Positions 1 through 33,978 are shown, counted from the first letter of the stretch. The stretch is DNA of 64,000 nt from Apostichopus japonicus (GCF_037975245.1 NC_092567.1:18546876-18610875), one strand, 5' to 3'. Notes: generated by a model from the sequence alone, not told the origin. A program made the numbers and translations.

Positions 1-239
1 AGAAACAAACCCACTTTTCCCAAGTTCACAAAACAGAAATATCAAAACCACGGAAGACTCTGCACATCACCATTGCACTGCAGTGATTTTTGAATAGGTC
101 AAGAGAATCTGGCTCCTGGCGGAATTTATATCAAATAGGATCACAGAACATGAATTTCTTTTAATCCTTCCTGACGGTTTCTTTACTGCTACATAGTTAA
201 TGTTAGATAGGGAAGGGTGGCACCCTATTAACCTCTCAC
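1..239. other. Partial DDB1 intron 21
   Basis: I see no coding signal here. It is intron sequence downstream of the exon 21 donor, truncated by the window edge. Confidence 0.6.
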
Positions 240-20245
<20,006 letters not shown>

Positions 20246-20990
20246 TATAATGTCACTGCTTCAGTTTCCAGCAGTAATTTATCCTCGGAGAACACTGAGA
20301 GTTTAGTTACAGGGAATGTCTCGGTGTTCAATCATTTCAAACATGTGTACCGTTCACTGTACGTAGGTATGTAATCTTGCTGTACCGTATGTACTGTAGT
20401 GCTGGTTTTTGTAATTGGAAGTGTGAAGGGACAGTACCGCTATCTGAAGTATCTAGGACAAAACAAATTGCATTTGCGCCATCATTAAAAAAAATGTATT
20501 ACGTAATACAGCATAAGCCACTAACCGTATATATATATATAAGTACCAACCACATACCTGTGCTGTAGAATCAAAACTACAGTGTGAAAGGCTTCCCGAG
20601 AGTAAATAAAGGCGATATTTAAGAACATGCATATACCGTGTCCTAATTAAACCACTTTGGCTTCGAGTGCAACGTTTCTGTATGGTGGAGGTAAACGACA
20701 AAGGCAAATGAATGTATGTAATTGAAAAAGTAGTGAGTTGGAATATATATATATATATTTATGCACTACTCTTTGATACCATCTCATTGCCGAGTCTGTT
20801 TTTCGGGTGTTACTAAAACGAATGACAATTGCGTTACACATAACGAATGACAATATGTTGTACACACTAAAAATTGCGTTGACTGAAACGAATGACAGTA
20901 ATGACAGCACAGACATTTGCTTCAACCGGATATCACAGTTCTGAGACTTCGTGGGTATATTAAAGCCACGCAAACCGAGTGGACGCGAAG
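20246..20990. other. Presumed DDB1 5' UTR and promoter region
   Basis: This is sequence immediately upstream of the DDB1 ATG. I see no clear TATA box or CpG-rich block; short TA runs occur at 20528-20541 and 20745-20760. Promoter function is inferred from position only. Confidence 0.3.
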
Positions 20991-21722
20991 TGCGTGGCTT
21001 ACAGATCTAGTAAAGTACGGACAAGATACAAACGCACCTTATAGTAAGCGAAATTGTAAGTCTGATTTTAAAAAGTAAATTTAACGTCATTTTTCCGATA
21101 TTAATTGTTAGAAACTAACAATACTATCATCTTGAAACGGCTTCAGTTATCTTTCTATATAAATCCACAGAGGTAAATGTCAAAAGCACAGCACTCAAGC
21201 GCATTCTCACAAAAAACTTTCCCTGTGGTTTCTATCCGTAAATTACACCAAAACCCTGCAACCACGTAACATGCAATGTTCCTCAAATCATTTTTGTGCA
21301 GAAAACCAATAACCGCATTTACTCCACCCACTCATTCTATCTCTTCTCACCACTGTCCTTCGTTGTCATTCGTTCAGGGGCGTAGCCAGTATGTAGCACT
21401 GTAGGCCCGGGCCTACAGGGCGTATCCAGTATGTAGCACTGTAGGCCCGGGCCTACAATTTTTTTGGCCAAGTTATCTTTTTTTTTGAAAACACCCATAA
21501 TTCATATTCATAAGCTTGCTGGACGAGTTTAAGAGTCTAGACAGGAAAAACTATTGAAATGAACGTAGCAAGAATATGGCTAAATTAGGTGACCTATTCT
21601 TCTGTCATCTGGGCTGTCATTTCTATCGCTTGCCGTTTCATTCAACACTCTACCCGCCGAAAAAGACTAGGATCCGATCTTGTCAGTTTTTTAACATCTA
21701 GTTTAGACTAACCATGATTAAC

Positions 21723-22890
21723 CATGCCAATAGCTTCGGCAACTGCTGAAAGGTCTTTCAGCGCAATGCGCAGAATAAAAAACTACATGCGTTCTACAAT
21801 GAATGAAGAGAGACTCCGCGGTTTGGCACTCATGCAAATCCACCAGTGGCGTAGCCAAAGGGGGGGGGGGTGGGGGCGATAGCCCCCCTTGAAAGCTTGT
21901 CGCCCCCAGTCGCCCTCCCACTGGGATTTTGGGTGTCGAAAAAAATTATATGTGCGAAAAATATATCATTGGTCTGAATAGTCTCGAATCTCCATGATGA
22001 CCAGTCATGAACGACCCTTCGACCGCAGTCGCACATGCAGTCGCGGCAGATAGCTCCCTTCGCCTATGGTATGTCCGGGGATATTTTGTGGCATCGTTCC
22101 TATAGGCCTATATCTGAGGCCCTGGGGTCATTCCTTGACCGACTTGGTGCAAAGTATATATTTCGAAGTAAATTTATTCACAGACTAGTTGTCATGGGTT
22201 TGAACAAATGAGGGGTATTCTATCCTGAAACATAGGGCAAAATGGGGCTGGGGTTCCAGTTCGCCGCATCATTTGTCAACTTGCAATGGGTTCTAATGTT
22301 GATGTCAATTGGAATCGCTAATAACAGAAATAATCGACCAAAAATTAAGGCCGCATGAACTTTATTGCAGATTTCCTGAGTGACGAATTTGTAATTTTCT
22401 CCCGAAATCACGCAACTAGATGGCTGCTATCCAGCCTGGCAAGTGCCATCTCCAGCGATCTGGCAGATATTGAAATCTGAAATTTTCTTGGTACGCTGCG
22501 CGCCAACCGATGGTGGCGCTCCGCTTAGATAGTACTTGCAGCCGGAATACTCGAATCAATTACGTCCCCCCCCCCCCCCCCGCGCGTTTCAAATCGGATT
22601 GACGCCCCTGCTTACAAGGCTTGGGAAGTGTCATTTCCGACGATCTAGGAGGCCTTTTAGCTAAAAAAGATTAGGTACGCTGCGCGCCAACTTATGGTGG
22701 CGCTCCGCTTAGATAGTAACAAGACGCCCTCCCAGGAAATGGTCAATCCCCCAGCGCGCCCCCCCCCTCCACTGAAAAGATCCTGGCTACGCCACTGACA
22801 TTCACAGAGACTTTGCAATTGACGTTGATGCTGTGCTGAAGAACTTTGCATCAGATGGCAATCGTCGGATAGCTTTCGCCTTCTCTTATT
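21723..22890 (+). pseudogene. hAT transposase C-terminal dimerisation segment, interrupted
   Basis: Part one (21723-21843) reads MPIASATAERSFSAMRRIKN and YMRSTMNEERLRGLALMQIH, a classic hAT family dimerisation motif. Part two, after the inserted element, reads IHRDFAIDVDAVLKNFASDG and then NRRIAFAFSY with a stop at about 22888-22890. An upstream in-frame TGA and the absence of the DDE core show it is a remnant. The repeated Ile-His codons are the target duplication of the insertion. Confidence 0.88.
21844..22797. mobile_element. hAT-type element nested in a hAT transposase remnant
   Basis: The ends are CAGTGGCGTAGCCA and TGGCTACGCCACTG, a perfect 14-bp inverted repeat. The flanking 8 bp are AAATCCAC (21836-21843) and ACATTCAC (22798-22805), 6/8 identical. 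Two copies of the hairpin module lie in its right part (22434-22533, 22617-22717), and long G and C runs adjoin the ends. Confidence 0.9.
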
Positions 22891-23360
22891 AGGCTAGCTT
22901 AAACATTTACTAGTTACAGTTGTATCAAAGACAATTACTGGCTATAGTTGTATCAAAGACATTCCAGGCCTATCTTTGTATCTACAAGCATCAGAAGTTG
23001 AAAAGTAAGACTACTCTGTACATGTACCTTGCTAATTTTAAATACATTATGTAGTTTTGCATTACGTACTATTTTAACTCGTTTGTTTTTTGGTTTAAAA
23101 GTGATATTGAATGAGGTGTCTCAAGTTAGCATGAGGCCAGGGAACCAGAATGAACACTCGGGAAGGGCCGTTTCCGGCCATCTGGGGGGTTTGTAAATCC
23201 AAAAATTTTCTTGTACGCTCCGCGCCAACCGATGGTGGCGCTCCGCTCAGATAGACGTGCCTACAACTTTGAAAATCCTGGCTACGCCCCTGTCGTTGTC
23301 ATTCGTTGTCATTCGCTGTCATTCGCTGTCATTCGCTGTCATTCGCGAGTGATATTTAAC

Positions 23361-24153
23361 CATGGGCGTCAACAGGTGGGGGACGGGGGGACATGTCCCC
23401 CCCCCACTTTCAAAAGTGGAGGGGATATCATATCATTTGTCCCACCCACTTTTCAGAGCAGTTATTAAAAAAAATCACATGCATATGCGCGATTTTCTAT
23501 CACAATTGCTGAGCTGATTCAAGTAGAATCTAACTTAAGAATCATTATCAATAAATTGCACTGGAAATTAGAACAGTGCTTGGCCCTTTATCCCCCTTCC
23601 TCCGATATTCACCCTCCCCGCTTCGTCCGAGACCTCTGATAAAAGTTTGTGCGATGTTTGAACGATGTTTTAGAGTATTTTGTGGAAGCACCCCTTCTCG
23701 CCAGAAATGGAATTCCCCTTGCCCTACACTGTGAATCAGAGAAAACAACGACGCATTTCAACTTGAAAACAAGGCGAAGACCCCACCAGGAAGGTAATAT
23801 CATATATTTTAGGCCCTACAGACAGTATTCTGCCTGTATGCAGGATATTATATGATACCAAACTACCGAAAATATTTCGTTTGAGATGGACGCTGTGTAA
23901 TTCGTCTCCCTTGGTGTCAGAACGGCATCTTTCTACCAGTACTTTCTGTCGGAATTTAGTTTTGTGAGACAAAATTTCTCCTCACAGATCTGGTTCTGAT
24001 GTAACTAAAAACGACTCAGGAAGGCCGTCTCCTGCGATCTAGGGGGTCTTATGTACCCAAAATTTTCTGGTACGCTACGCGCCAACCAATGGTGGCGCTC
24101 CGCTTAGATAGTATAGTGTCCCCCTCACTTTCTGAAACCTGCTGACGCCCATG
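23361..24153. mobile_element. hAT-type element with perfect target duplication
   Basis: The ends are CATGGGCGTCAACAGG and CCTGCTGACGCCCATG. The 8-bp duplication TATTTAAC is perfect (23353-23360, 24154-24161). The length is 793 bp, the right part carries the hairpin module at about 24018-24115, and there is no transposase. Confidence 0.93.
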
Positions 24154-24214
24154 TATTTAACCCTGTACAAAGTCAATTGTCATTCGATCATTCGCTGTCA
24201 TTCGTTTTAGTTTG

Positions 24215-27186
24215 TCCAGCTGTTTTTCTTATCTCTATTCTTTTAGTACATTCCTATTGTGCGAATTCATAAGTTTTGTCGAATTTTGTTGGATTCTCAA
24301 TACCCATACCTGCCCTGTATAGGTCTCCAAGAGACACACCTCAGTGGAGTGCTCGAAGAAGGGGAAAAAAGGGGGGGTCGAAGTCGAAACTTCGAGATGG
24401 AAGTTTTGTTAGAGGTATTGTACGTGGAATTGAGCAATGGAAAAAACAATGGGGTCCTCAGCAGTAAAACACACCTGTGAGTGTGCAGGGTTGCACTATG
24501 TGGGGCATTATTTGTTACCGTTTCAGTGATTCAACCGGCGGTGTTGATGACGGTTCGGCAACTCCACTGACCCAGCGACGCACCGGTTCCGACAGACCAG
24601 AATGCCGGTAGGTCAATGCGCATCTGTGTGTCTGTCTAAAGCGAAATCCTAAGTCCCGTTAATTCTTCCTTTTAGACACATTCTGCATTCCTGGATGGAG
24701 TCGCTCGTTTGGTTGTAGGATCACGTGATGTTTCCTCTCTCAGAGAACTCTTAATTGTTACATAGCCAATAATTAAAGCGGATTAATGGTAGTATGTGCC
24801 CATTACAAAATTCGTTCATTGCGTCCCTTTACACTCATAGGATAGCCAGCAATAAAAAAAAAAGTGAGAGGATCCTCGGTGCCTCTCACCCCCACCTCCT
24901 CCCCAAAACATCCTAAGACAAAGTGTCGGGATTTGAATACAACTTACATCACATAGATAACGCCCGCAATGTTGGAACAAAATTTATTCGCATGATTACT
25001 AAATATCGATCAGAAGGATGAAAGGTATAGTCACCCCCCATCCCCCTCCCCCTCCATTGCTCTGTGCCATTGGGGAATTTCCCGATCTCCCGACCGGTGA
25101 GTCCGTTTCTGGTCAGGATCACTGGGCATCAGTCCTGGTGCAAGATGAAATCACATGAATGAGAATAGGCTGTCATTTCGTCCCCGAAAATCCATTTTAG
25201 AAAATCTAAATTTAGAACATTACGAAACTACATCAAAGGAAGACTTTATACCAAACTTTTAGTCTTAATATGACATAGTCCAACGAAAGAGAAAACCAAC
25301 AATGATATTATATCACATGCGTATATATGTTGAGCCCGTAATGGATTAAAAGGTCATATATTTTCTCACGTTACCACCAATACAACAATAATTGTCTATG
25401 TAAATTGTTTTATTTTGGACAAATTCTATAAGGTTAATAAATTCTATACAAGACTAAAACATAAAACTGAATCAAATAATTCTACAACTTAGCATTTTAA
25501 AATAGTTTGATTATGCACCCCCACCCACGCGAAGTTAATTATGACGCAACTTAAAACCGACTGGAGGGTGTTTTAAATGTCAAATATGATAACTCGCAGG
25601 AAATATCCATGTGAAATATTCTTGTTTGCGGAAGGAATTGCGTTTTTTTCTTCCAAAAAAAAGTCACTTTCTATTGGGTATATCCTTACAACGAAGCCTA
25701 AACTCTGATACTGTTACAACAACAGGAAAGTGAACGTATGTATGTGTTGTGACCTGACCCCCCCCCCCCCACCCCTCTACAGAAAGTCTATAATGTATTC
25801 ATAATGATAGTTAGAAAGGGTGGCGCACTCCATTGTTTTACAACGACAAGTTATATACAAGCTATATTCACAAGCCATATTTACTCAACGTTAAAGGCAT
25901 ATTCCGATGGCAGATCTGCAATGTAACACATAAAAGTTAATAAAAAAAATTACTCCATGCTGTAAATTGGTAACTCCATCTTAATATGTTATCCTAACGC
26001 ACTTCTTCCAAACTCAATAATGAAGTGAATTAAGTACCTATACCGGTTATATGGTCTGGGATGTCATCTGTCGCCATGGCAGGAACGTTTTTTTTTTCTC
26101 AAAAACTATATATATTTTAGGCCCTCTGATAACATCCCTGTTGAATTGTTCTTGGAATGACACATTTAGAACGTTTTTTCTCTGTGCATAAATTGTTTAG
26201 ATTTTCAGCCTATTTGTCATATGATGACATCTTTGACTCAGCTGTTGCTAGATAAATTCACAGTATATCACCAAAATCATCACCGGAATATCTCTTTCAA
26301 GGATACCCAAACGTTAACAACATCTCTAGCTTATTTGACCGTTTTTGTGGGAGGTGGGGGTTGGGGGTTGAGGAGGGAGGAGGGGGGGGGGGAAACACCT
26401 CCAAGTAGTTAAGAAAACTGTTGCTCCCTTTTAGGAGATATCCTAGTGAATTATTTTCTGCAACGGAGATGATTTTTAAAAACGCTGCAAAGTCCATCAA
26501 AAGTTTTGAAGATCACGATGACATTGGTTTTAATCTCCACACATGTGGATAACATTTTGCCTTGAAAATATATGGCAAAATATAAGAAAGGGTGTAAGAT
26601 CCTAGCGTCACTATGACATCACAGATTTACCGAATGACGGGTCGGATAAAACTAATAAATGTAATAAATTCAAAAATGCATAAAGATGAAGTCCATGAGG
26701 CTCAATGACCTCATAATTTAGACTTGATCAAGTCATAACACTAGAGCGTGAACGAACATTAAATCTATGATATCCTCTATATAGAATAGGATTTTTCCTT
26801 AATTGTTTTGAGTATGACATTCATCATTGCAGTGATAACTATATCATGGACCAATGGTGCTGATAATAGTTTGGGGGTCTATCTAACCTCTAATCACCCT
26901 CTTTGGAAAAGTATGCACTTACGTACTATTCCACGCACTACTGTATAGAGTCATGTCATAAACTGACGAGACGTTTTATCGAGAATGATAGTGCATACAT
27001 CTCGAAGAAAAAAGTCATTTCAGTGAGTTCATTCAGGAATCTTTCTCGATGATGGGTTACCCTATCAAGTGGATGTTAAACTACCCTAACTATGACAATA
27101 TATATATATGAGAAGTGGAGTTTCCTAATTTTTATTTTTTATTTTTTATTTCACTTCCCTTTTTAGTAAGTGGAATGGTCCAGAGT
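24215..27186. other. Intergenic, no confident gene
   Basis: This is low-GC sequence with scattered G and C runs. One orphan exon candidate lies at 24527-24607. A 120-bp stretch at about 24370-24490 resembles 29480-29550 (CCTCAG and ACACCTGTG boxes), an unnamed repeat. Confidence 0.4.
24527..24607 (+). other. Orphan exon candidate
   Basis: The acceptor TTTCAG and donor GTAGGT bound 81 bases that are more GC-rich than their surroundings and open in one frame: DSTGGVDDGSATPLTQRR then TGSDRPEC. The composition is Ser/Thr/Gly-rich and I do not recognise it. No partner exon was found, so it may be chance or part of an unseen gene. Confidence 0.25.
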
Positions 27187-28809
<1,623 letters not shown>

Positions 28810-30082
28810 TTTTGTTTTGGTATTCTGATGGTACATAAACAGAATAAATTAAATCTATAGAAATTTATTCCAAACACATGACAAATACATCTTAAAAGCT
28901 ATATGAGATATTTACAAGACTTGCACACGTTGCTTAGTAGGGGTGATGATGGGTGGAGTGGGGTGGGTGAGGTTGTTGAGGAGTTCTCTCGCATCAATGT
29001 TCTCCTCATATTCATGAACAACCCTCTTTGAATGAAAGAAAAAAAAAGTTATTTATTGGGGATGAGAAATGATGGCATAAGTACAAAATGATATAGCTAT
29101 ATACGTTCACAGTAATTCGTGAACTACGTTCAATTCTTTGCGCATGCGCAGTCGAAGTTACATGATTAAGTGGAAAATAACAACCAACTCGTATTTAGAA
29201 CTTTCCTTCAGTGATATACGAGGCTTTGCGATCTGCAGAAAAGAGTGCTGAGAGTATCATAAAGTATAGCCTATTGAATTGATATTCATAAAAGTTTCGA
29301 AACATTTTTTTTGTCGTTAACTTGACTACTCGCGTATCATTTCATTAAAAACTTATTGACTCACAGGGGCGTCGATCATAGGGGGGGGGGGGCAGAGAAG
29401 AATTGTACCTATCCCAAGTGAGAGAATCACCAAGTCTTGAAAAGAATTGTATTGTTCAGGAGTATTTTTAAGGTTAGGTTTCGTGGATTTGAACAATGAA
29501 AACACAGCTGGGTCCTCAGTCTGAATGTAAAATACACCTGTGTGTGTGTGTCGGGTGGGGTGGGGTGGTTGGCTGAAGAACATTCCAGTGAGCCTGGTGT
29601 CCCTTCCCCTTTGAGAAAATTTTAGATGCAATATGCTCCTATCATTTCCATTATTTTAACTACAATTGTGTATAGGCTACACGACTTTGTCATGTATGCT
29701 TGTGATTGATAAAAGAAGTCATTGAATGAAAGTTTGGTCGAGAGGAGGCACATAAAATCTCCATGCTCCCTTGCGCTACAGCCCTTTATATATTTCGATC
29801 GATAACAAACATTTACAAATAACTAATAGTGTCGTGTAAAGCCTACGTATCATATCCCATTATTTACCATTTGACCAAACTGGACATGTGTTTTTTTATT
29901 TTTTTTATTATTTAAGTTCCATACTAGGCACGGGACTATACTACTAAAACTGCTAGGCCTACTTACTGTCTCAAAGTTAACTTAGTTGTTCGAAAAATTA
30001 TCTTACTGTGCTTATAGTATTGTCAATGTGGAACACCTTCTCTGAAGTAGTTCACACCTTGCAGGCAGCCTACCCAGTATAT
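28810..30082. other. Intergenic upstream of the LU gene
   Basis: It contains one hAT-like terminus (CAGGGGCGTCGATCATAGGG at 29365) without a detected partner and a GT-rich spot near 29540. I see no gene. Confidence 0.4.
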
Positions 30083-30455
30083 TAAAGGGTGTGAAGACTC
30101 GCGCAAAAAGAAACGTCTAATGCCGGTAATCTGACCTAGTTTCGAATGAGGTGTAACAGAAGTGTAGGACACCACCATTGATCCCAGAAAATACGCACAC
30201 AGCTTGCTACCATCGGTAATTAGACACTAGTGTACAGTCAGTACATACAGCTGCGGTCAATACCCACAGCACAGTGTACAAACGATACAGCGGTGGACAT
30301 CTCAGGTCCAGCTAAAGATAACAAGGTATCACGATTCATTACTGTCCGCATTTTGTAGCGACACGAACAAAACGTCACTTGCAAGCAACAGAAAGTTAAC
30401 TTTTTAAAGATGGCGGCACGCTGTTTGGGGCGAGTCTTCAATGCTTTTTTTTTAT
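30083..30455 (-). mobile_element. TTAA-flanked MITE, copy 1
   Basis: It starts TTAAAGGGTGTGAAGACTCG, and the opposite end is CGAGTCTTCAATGC. The body shares TGACTGTACACTAGTGTCTA-type sequence with copies at 47309, 50125 and 50606. TTAA flanks suggest a piggyBac- or Kolobok-type family. There is no coding capacity. Confidence 0.75.
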
Positions 30456-32123
30456 GAGAATTTTTTTTAACAACTTTTTTTTCAGTTTCTGATTCGTCTC
30501 TGAAAGTTTTCTGCGGGTGGCAACAATTTGTCCACTTACCCCCCCCCCCCCCCCGACGCTGGGCTACGTCACTGAAATGGCTGTAGACAATGGAAACGGA
30601 ATGCGCACACATATCTTAACGCATTACAGTAGCCTGAAGGGTATGTGAAGTGATATTGAACACAAAATGTGAAAACAAATTCCCTTACATTCTCTTTGCA
30701 TTGTCCTCTTAACTTCCTTATTATCATATAGTATTACATATATATATTTCCTTATTTTTTATTTTTTCCGAGGGGCCTGTGACGATAGCCCAACTGACCT
30801 TTTACTCTTTTTTTTTTCTATATTTCTATATCAAATGGTGCAATATGTTTTCTGATTACAATAACTGTACGATGTTACGTTGTTGTTGTTGACTGGGAGT
30901 ACAAAGGGTTGTGTGAACCGGCAGCTTTTACAGATATTCCTTGTTCTTGTGACAGGGGGGGGGGGGGCTCCAATGTTTCTGGGATGTACTTCGAAGCCCG
31001 GTTTGGATCCAGTGAGAGAAGTTGTCATAGTTTTCTTATTCTTTTTTGCTTCATTTTTTGTTTATCACACTCTTCCGTCCATGGGTGTAATACCACGCTA
31101 ATTTGATTATTTTCAATGAGGTTTGACACCTCCCCGGCTCCACCCACCCCCCCCCCCCCCCATCTTTATTCAAAGCGCCTCAGAAGTTGTACATAGAAAT
31201 GAGAATTAAAAAAAAACACGAAAATTTCAGATTAATATCAATTCCATGCAAAGAAAGTACTTGAAGAAAGGGTTTAATGATGCCAATTCTGCAGTAGAAT
31301 GTCAGCCTAGAGTAAGGCGAGACTGGCTGTGATTTGGGCTCCGGACTCAAACGGTTTCACCCCCCCCCCCCCCAAGCCCCTCCCCATTTGGAACAAAACT
31401 TGTACGGAAGCATACTGATTATCGGATTTGATTATAAGGCTAGTTGCTCTCACATTGCTCTGGGCCCTTAGGCATTACCCGGTGTAAGAGCCTATGTTAA
31501 TTTTATGATTCATTGATATTTCTTTGTAGTAATTACACATTTTAATAGCTGGATTTTACGTTAATATTTGCCACAATACTTATGGACTCAAAAGATAAAA
31601 ACTTATAGCTTCAACGATGAAGTAAGGCCAAAACAAGAGAAGAAAAAATAACGAGATTGCCAAAAACATATGCATGTAAAACATTACATAGAATCTATAT
31701 GGGACACAACTTTTTCTAGTGTGTTGGATTTAGCGGCTAAACAAACCAAAAATCTAATCACGTTATATAAGCTAAGTTAAAGATAAATGATTAGAACAAA
31801 ATTAATATTTGAAATGTGTCTCTTGCATGTGTCAGAGAGGTGTACATGATTTCGAAGGTGTGGTAGGTGTGGTAGGTGCGAGAGGGGGAATTCCAAACTT
31901 ATACGCACTATATACTGGTTTACCATCATGAACATTGTGGGCTGCAAATAGGCGGATCGCATCTTTACCATTATGTTGGCTGTGGCTGATGTGGGGTCGT
32001 GAATGCGACTCGCATGTATATATGTAGGTGGAGGGGTCGGAGAGGACGGGAGGGGGAGGGGGAGGTGTTGAAAAGCCTCAGCAGGATTAAAGGGTAATTT
32101 CTCAAACATTAAACGTGGCAAAT

Positions 32124-32126
<3 letters not shown>

Positions 32127-32183
<57 letters not shown>
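32127..32183. repeat. (AT)n array downstream of a Penelope-like fragment
   Basis: This is a pure AT dinucleotide tract of about 57 bp. With 33001-33055 it brackets the retroelement fragment. Confidence 0.97.
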
Positions 32184-32189
<6 letters not shown>

Positions 32190-32289
32190 TATAGGAATAA
32201 CGGAAAAACTGTTAAACAACTATGCTGCATTTAGAGAAAGGCTGGATCTCGAGTGAGATACAATAATTGAATTAGGTAAGTGATTGGAA

Positions 32290-32997
32290 GTAAAACAGCC
32301 AATGTTTGGTTTTTGCAGAGCTTTCGAGCAAAACTAGCTCTTCTTCAGTGCATGATCACCGAAAGTGACAAGGAGTAGCAGGAATTGAAACTATTTTATA
32401 GAGAATATGTCGGCATGGTTGTAAAGGCAAAGCGACTTACTGATTTCTGCTGAATTGAGCAGAAGTTTTAGAAATTCGGATTATTTTAATCCGCGTCGGA
32501 TTATATTAATCCGATTCCGTCGTGATTGTAAAGGAATTGTTTTGGTTTATCTGGGATGGCAAATCGTTTCTGATGTTTAAACCGAATGGTGCCGTGGTCT
32601 TTAGGTTTAGTTCCCAGAAATTTTCTTTCGCTTTCCTAGATTTATCTGTCCAAGAATCGTTCTGGTCAATTGCAATAACACGCAAATTCTCAATTGAATG
32701 ATTTTGGAGATTGAAGTGATTTGCAACAGGTTGGTAGATCTTTTTTGTTTTGATCGCCGATCTATGTTGTGTCATTCTCATTCTAAGAGTGTTTTTTGAC
32801 TCTCCAATGTATTGTAAGTTACAAATATTGCAGTAGATGAGGTAAATGACATTTTTGGATAGGCAGTTAATTTTGTGCCGAATTTGGAATGTGCGTTTGG
32901 TTTGGTTGCTCTGAAAGGCCCCGGTCGAATCGACAAGTAAGCACGTTTTGCAATTTTGTGTACAGAAAACAGAAACTACAGGATAAATCTAGGAAAG

Positions 32998-33000
<3 letters not shown>
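32290..33000 (-). mobile_element. Penelope-like retroelement, 3' fragment with GIY-YIG endonuclease
   Basis: This is the truncated 3' end of an EN(+) Penelope-like element. The GIY-YIG coding remnant occupies about 32506-32985. Downstream, on the minus strand, comes the motif CTGAAGAAGAGC followed by GCTCGAAAGCTCTGC, characteristic of these element tails. The reverse transcriptase is missing. Confidence 0.8.
32506..32985 (-). pseudogene. GIY-YIG endonuclease domain of a Penelope-like element (5'-truncated)
   Basis: The frame reads SVFCTQNCKTCLLVDSTG, then VIYLIYCNICNLQYIGES (the IY...YIG core with the Cys pair), then RMRMTQHRSAIKTKK, PVANHFNLQNHSIENLRV and LKTTAPFGLNIRNDLP with a stop at 32506-32508. 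The arrangement (Cys knuckle, GIY-YIG, R-x-x-x-HR, HFN...H) is standard for this family. The open frame is intact over about 155 codons but lacks the reverse transcriptase. Confidence 0.85.

Positions 33001-33055
<55 letters not shown>
33001..33055. repeat. (AT)n array upstream of the Penelope-like fragment
   Basis: This is a pure TA tract. It could be the tail of the SINE at 33056-33190 or the target of the retroelement. Confidence 0.97.
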
Positions 33056-33059
<4 letters not shown>

Positions 33060-33190
33060 ATGAATTGGGAATAAAGAACAGTGAAAAAACATCCAGCCTC
33101 CACCGGGATTCGAACCTCGGCCTCCCTTTTTATAAGAAGTGAGCATTCTGACCGAGTAGGCCATGGACGCTGACTGTACGTCCAGAGGTT
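33056..33190 (-). mobile_element. tRNA-derived SINE with AT tail
   Basis: On the minus strand: A-box-like TGGCCTACTCGGTCAGAATG, a B-box GGTTCGAATCC (about 33107-33117), then GGTGGAGGCTGGATG and a short body ending in the AT array. The region between the boxes cannot fold as a proper tRNA, so it is a SINE head rather than a tRNA gene. Confidence 0.65.
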
Positions 33191-33921
33191 CGAGACCAAT
33201 AAGGAAGGTCGTCATTCCACTGCAGGCGTTTGTCACCTGCAACGTATTATGCTATTTCTATTTTGGTGACTATTTGGCCTTACTACATAAATGAGTCATG
33301 ATGCTAACCAACTCAAATTCATTTTTGAATCCTTAGGCCGTATCTCGAAAGAGTTACTCTGAACAGACTCTGTTAAGTCTGTCAAATATCTTAAACAGTA
33401 GATTTGCCCTCCCCATACCCCTCATCCCTACTTTTTTTCTTTTATATAGGCCTATATACATTTGATGTAAATCGTTATATGTTCATTATGTAAATTATAA
33501 GATTTGATCTATCAAAATATAACTTTAAACTTTAAAAAAATGAAACAAATATGTGTAGGCCTACTAATTGCCTACTATTGAAAGTTCAACCGTTACACCT
33601 CAGCTCCTCCGGGCCGACAGTCCCTAACTCCACCATGAAAATGGAACCCCCATCCCACCCCTAATAAACTTGTATACGGCAATTGCGACACAGTTGCCCT
33701 TGTTTTGCTAAGCTCAGTGTCTTAGTACCATGATTTCAAGTTTTGATATGGCAACTTTCAGTTTTCGGAGTCGATACTTAAGTTTTAAATAAAAAATATA
33801 ACTTGAAAAGACAAAAGAAGGCAAAGGTATATATATATGGGTGTTTAATAATCGAATACTATTCCTCCTAACAAAAATCATTCTCTTTCCCCTTTTTCAG
33901 AGAATAGAAGACGAAACTTAC

Positions 33922-33978
33922 ATTACAGGCTTCTGTTATTGTTCTCCTCGACTGGTCGGGTGTTCTCTGGTCAAAAGT
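33922..33978 (-). other. Orphan exon candidate
   Basis: Fifty-seven bases open in frame, TFDQRTPDQSRRTITEACN, lie between acceptor TACAG and donor GTAAGT. I do not recognise the peptide. Phases do not join to the candidate at 36041-36085. Confidence 0.25.

Larger units (their letters stand above)
21375..23292. mobile_element. Degenerate hAT element with transposase tail
   Basis: The 15-bp terminal inverted repeats are perfect (CAGGGGCGTAGCCAG and its complement). The interior carries a transposase C terminus in two pieces (21723-21843 and 22800-22890), split by the element at 21844-22797. The flanks lie in a TGTCATTCG array, so the target duplication cannot be read unambiguously. Confidence 0.8.
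20811..24214. mobile_element. Possible MITE split by two hAT insertions
   Basis: ACTAAAACGAATGACA at 20813 is matched by its reverse complement TGTCATTCGTTTTAGT at about 24200. Several CGAATGACA copies near the left end point one way, and TGTCATTCG copies at 21364, 23298-23345 and 24180-24207 point the other way. Removing the two hAT elements at 21375-23292 and 23361-24153 leaves about 0.7 kb. Target duplication not resolved. Confidence 0.4.

Noticed and set aside
32867-33242. Overlapping open frames with YIYIYI repeats
   Set aside because: Products of the AT array joining a SINE and a Penelope-like fragment.
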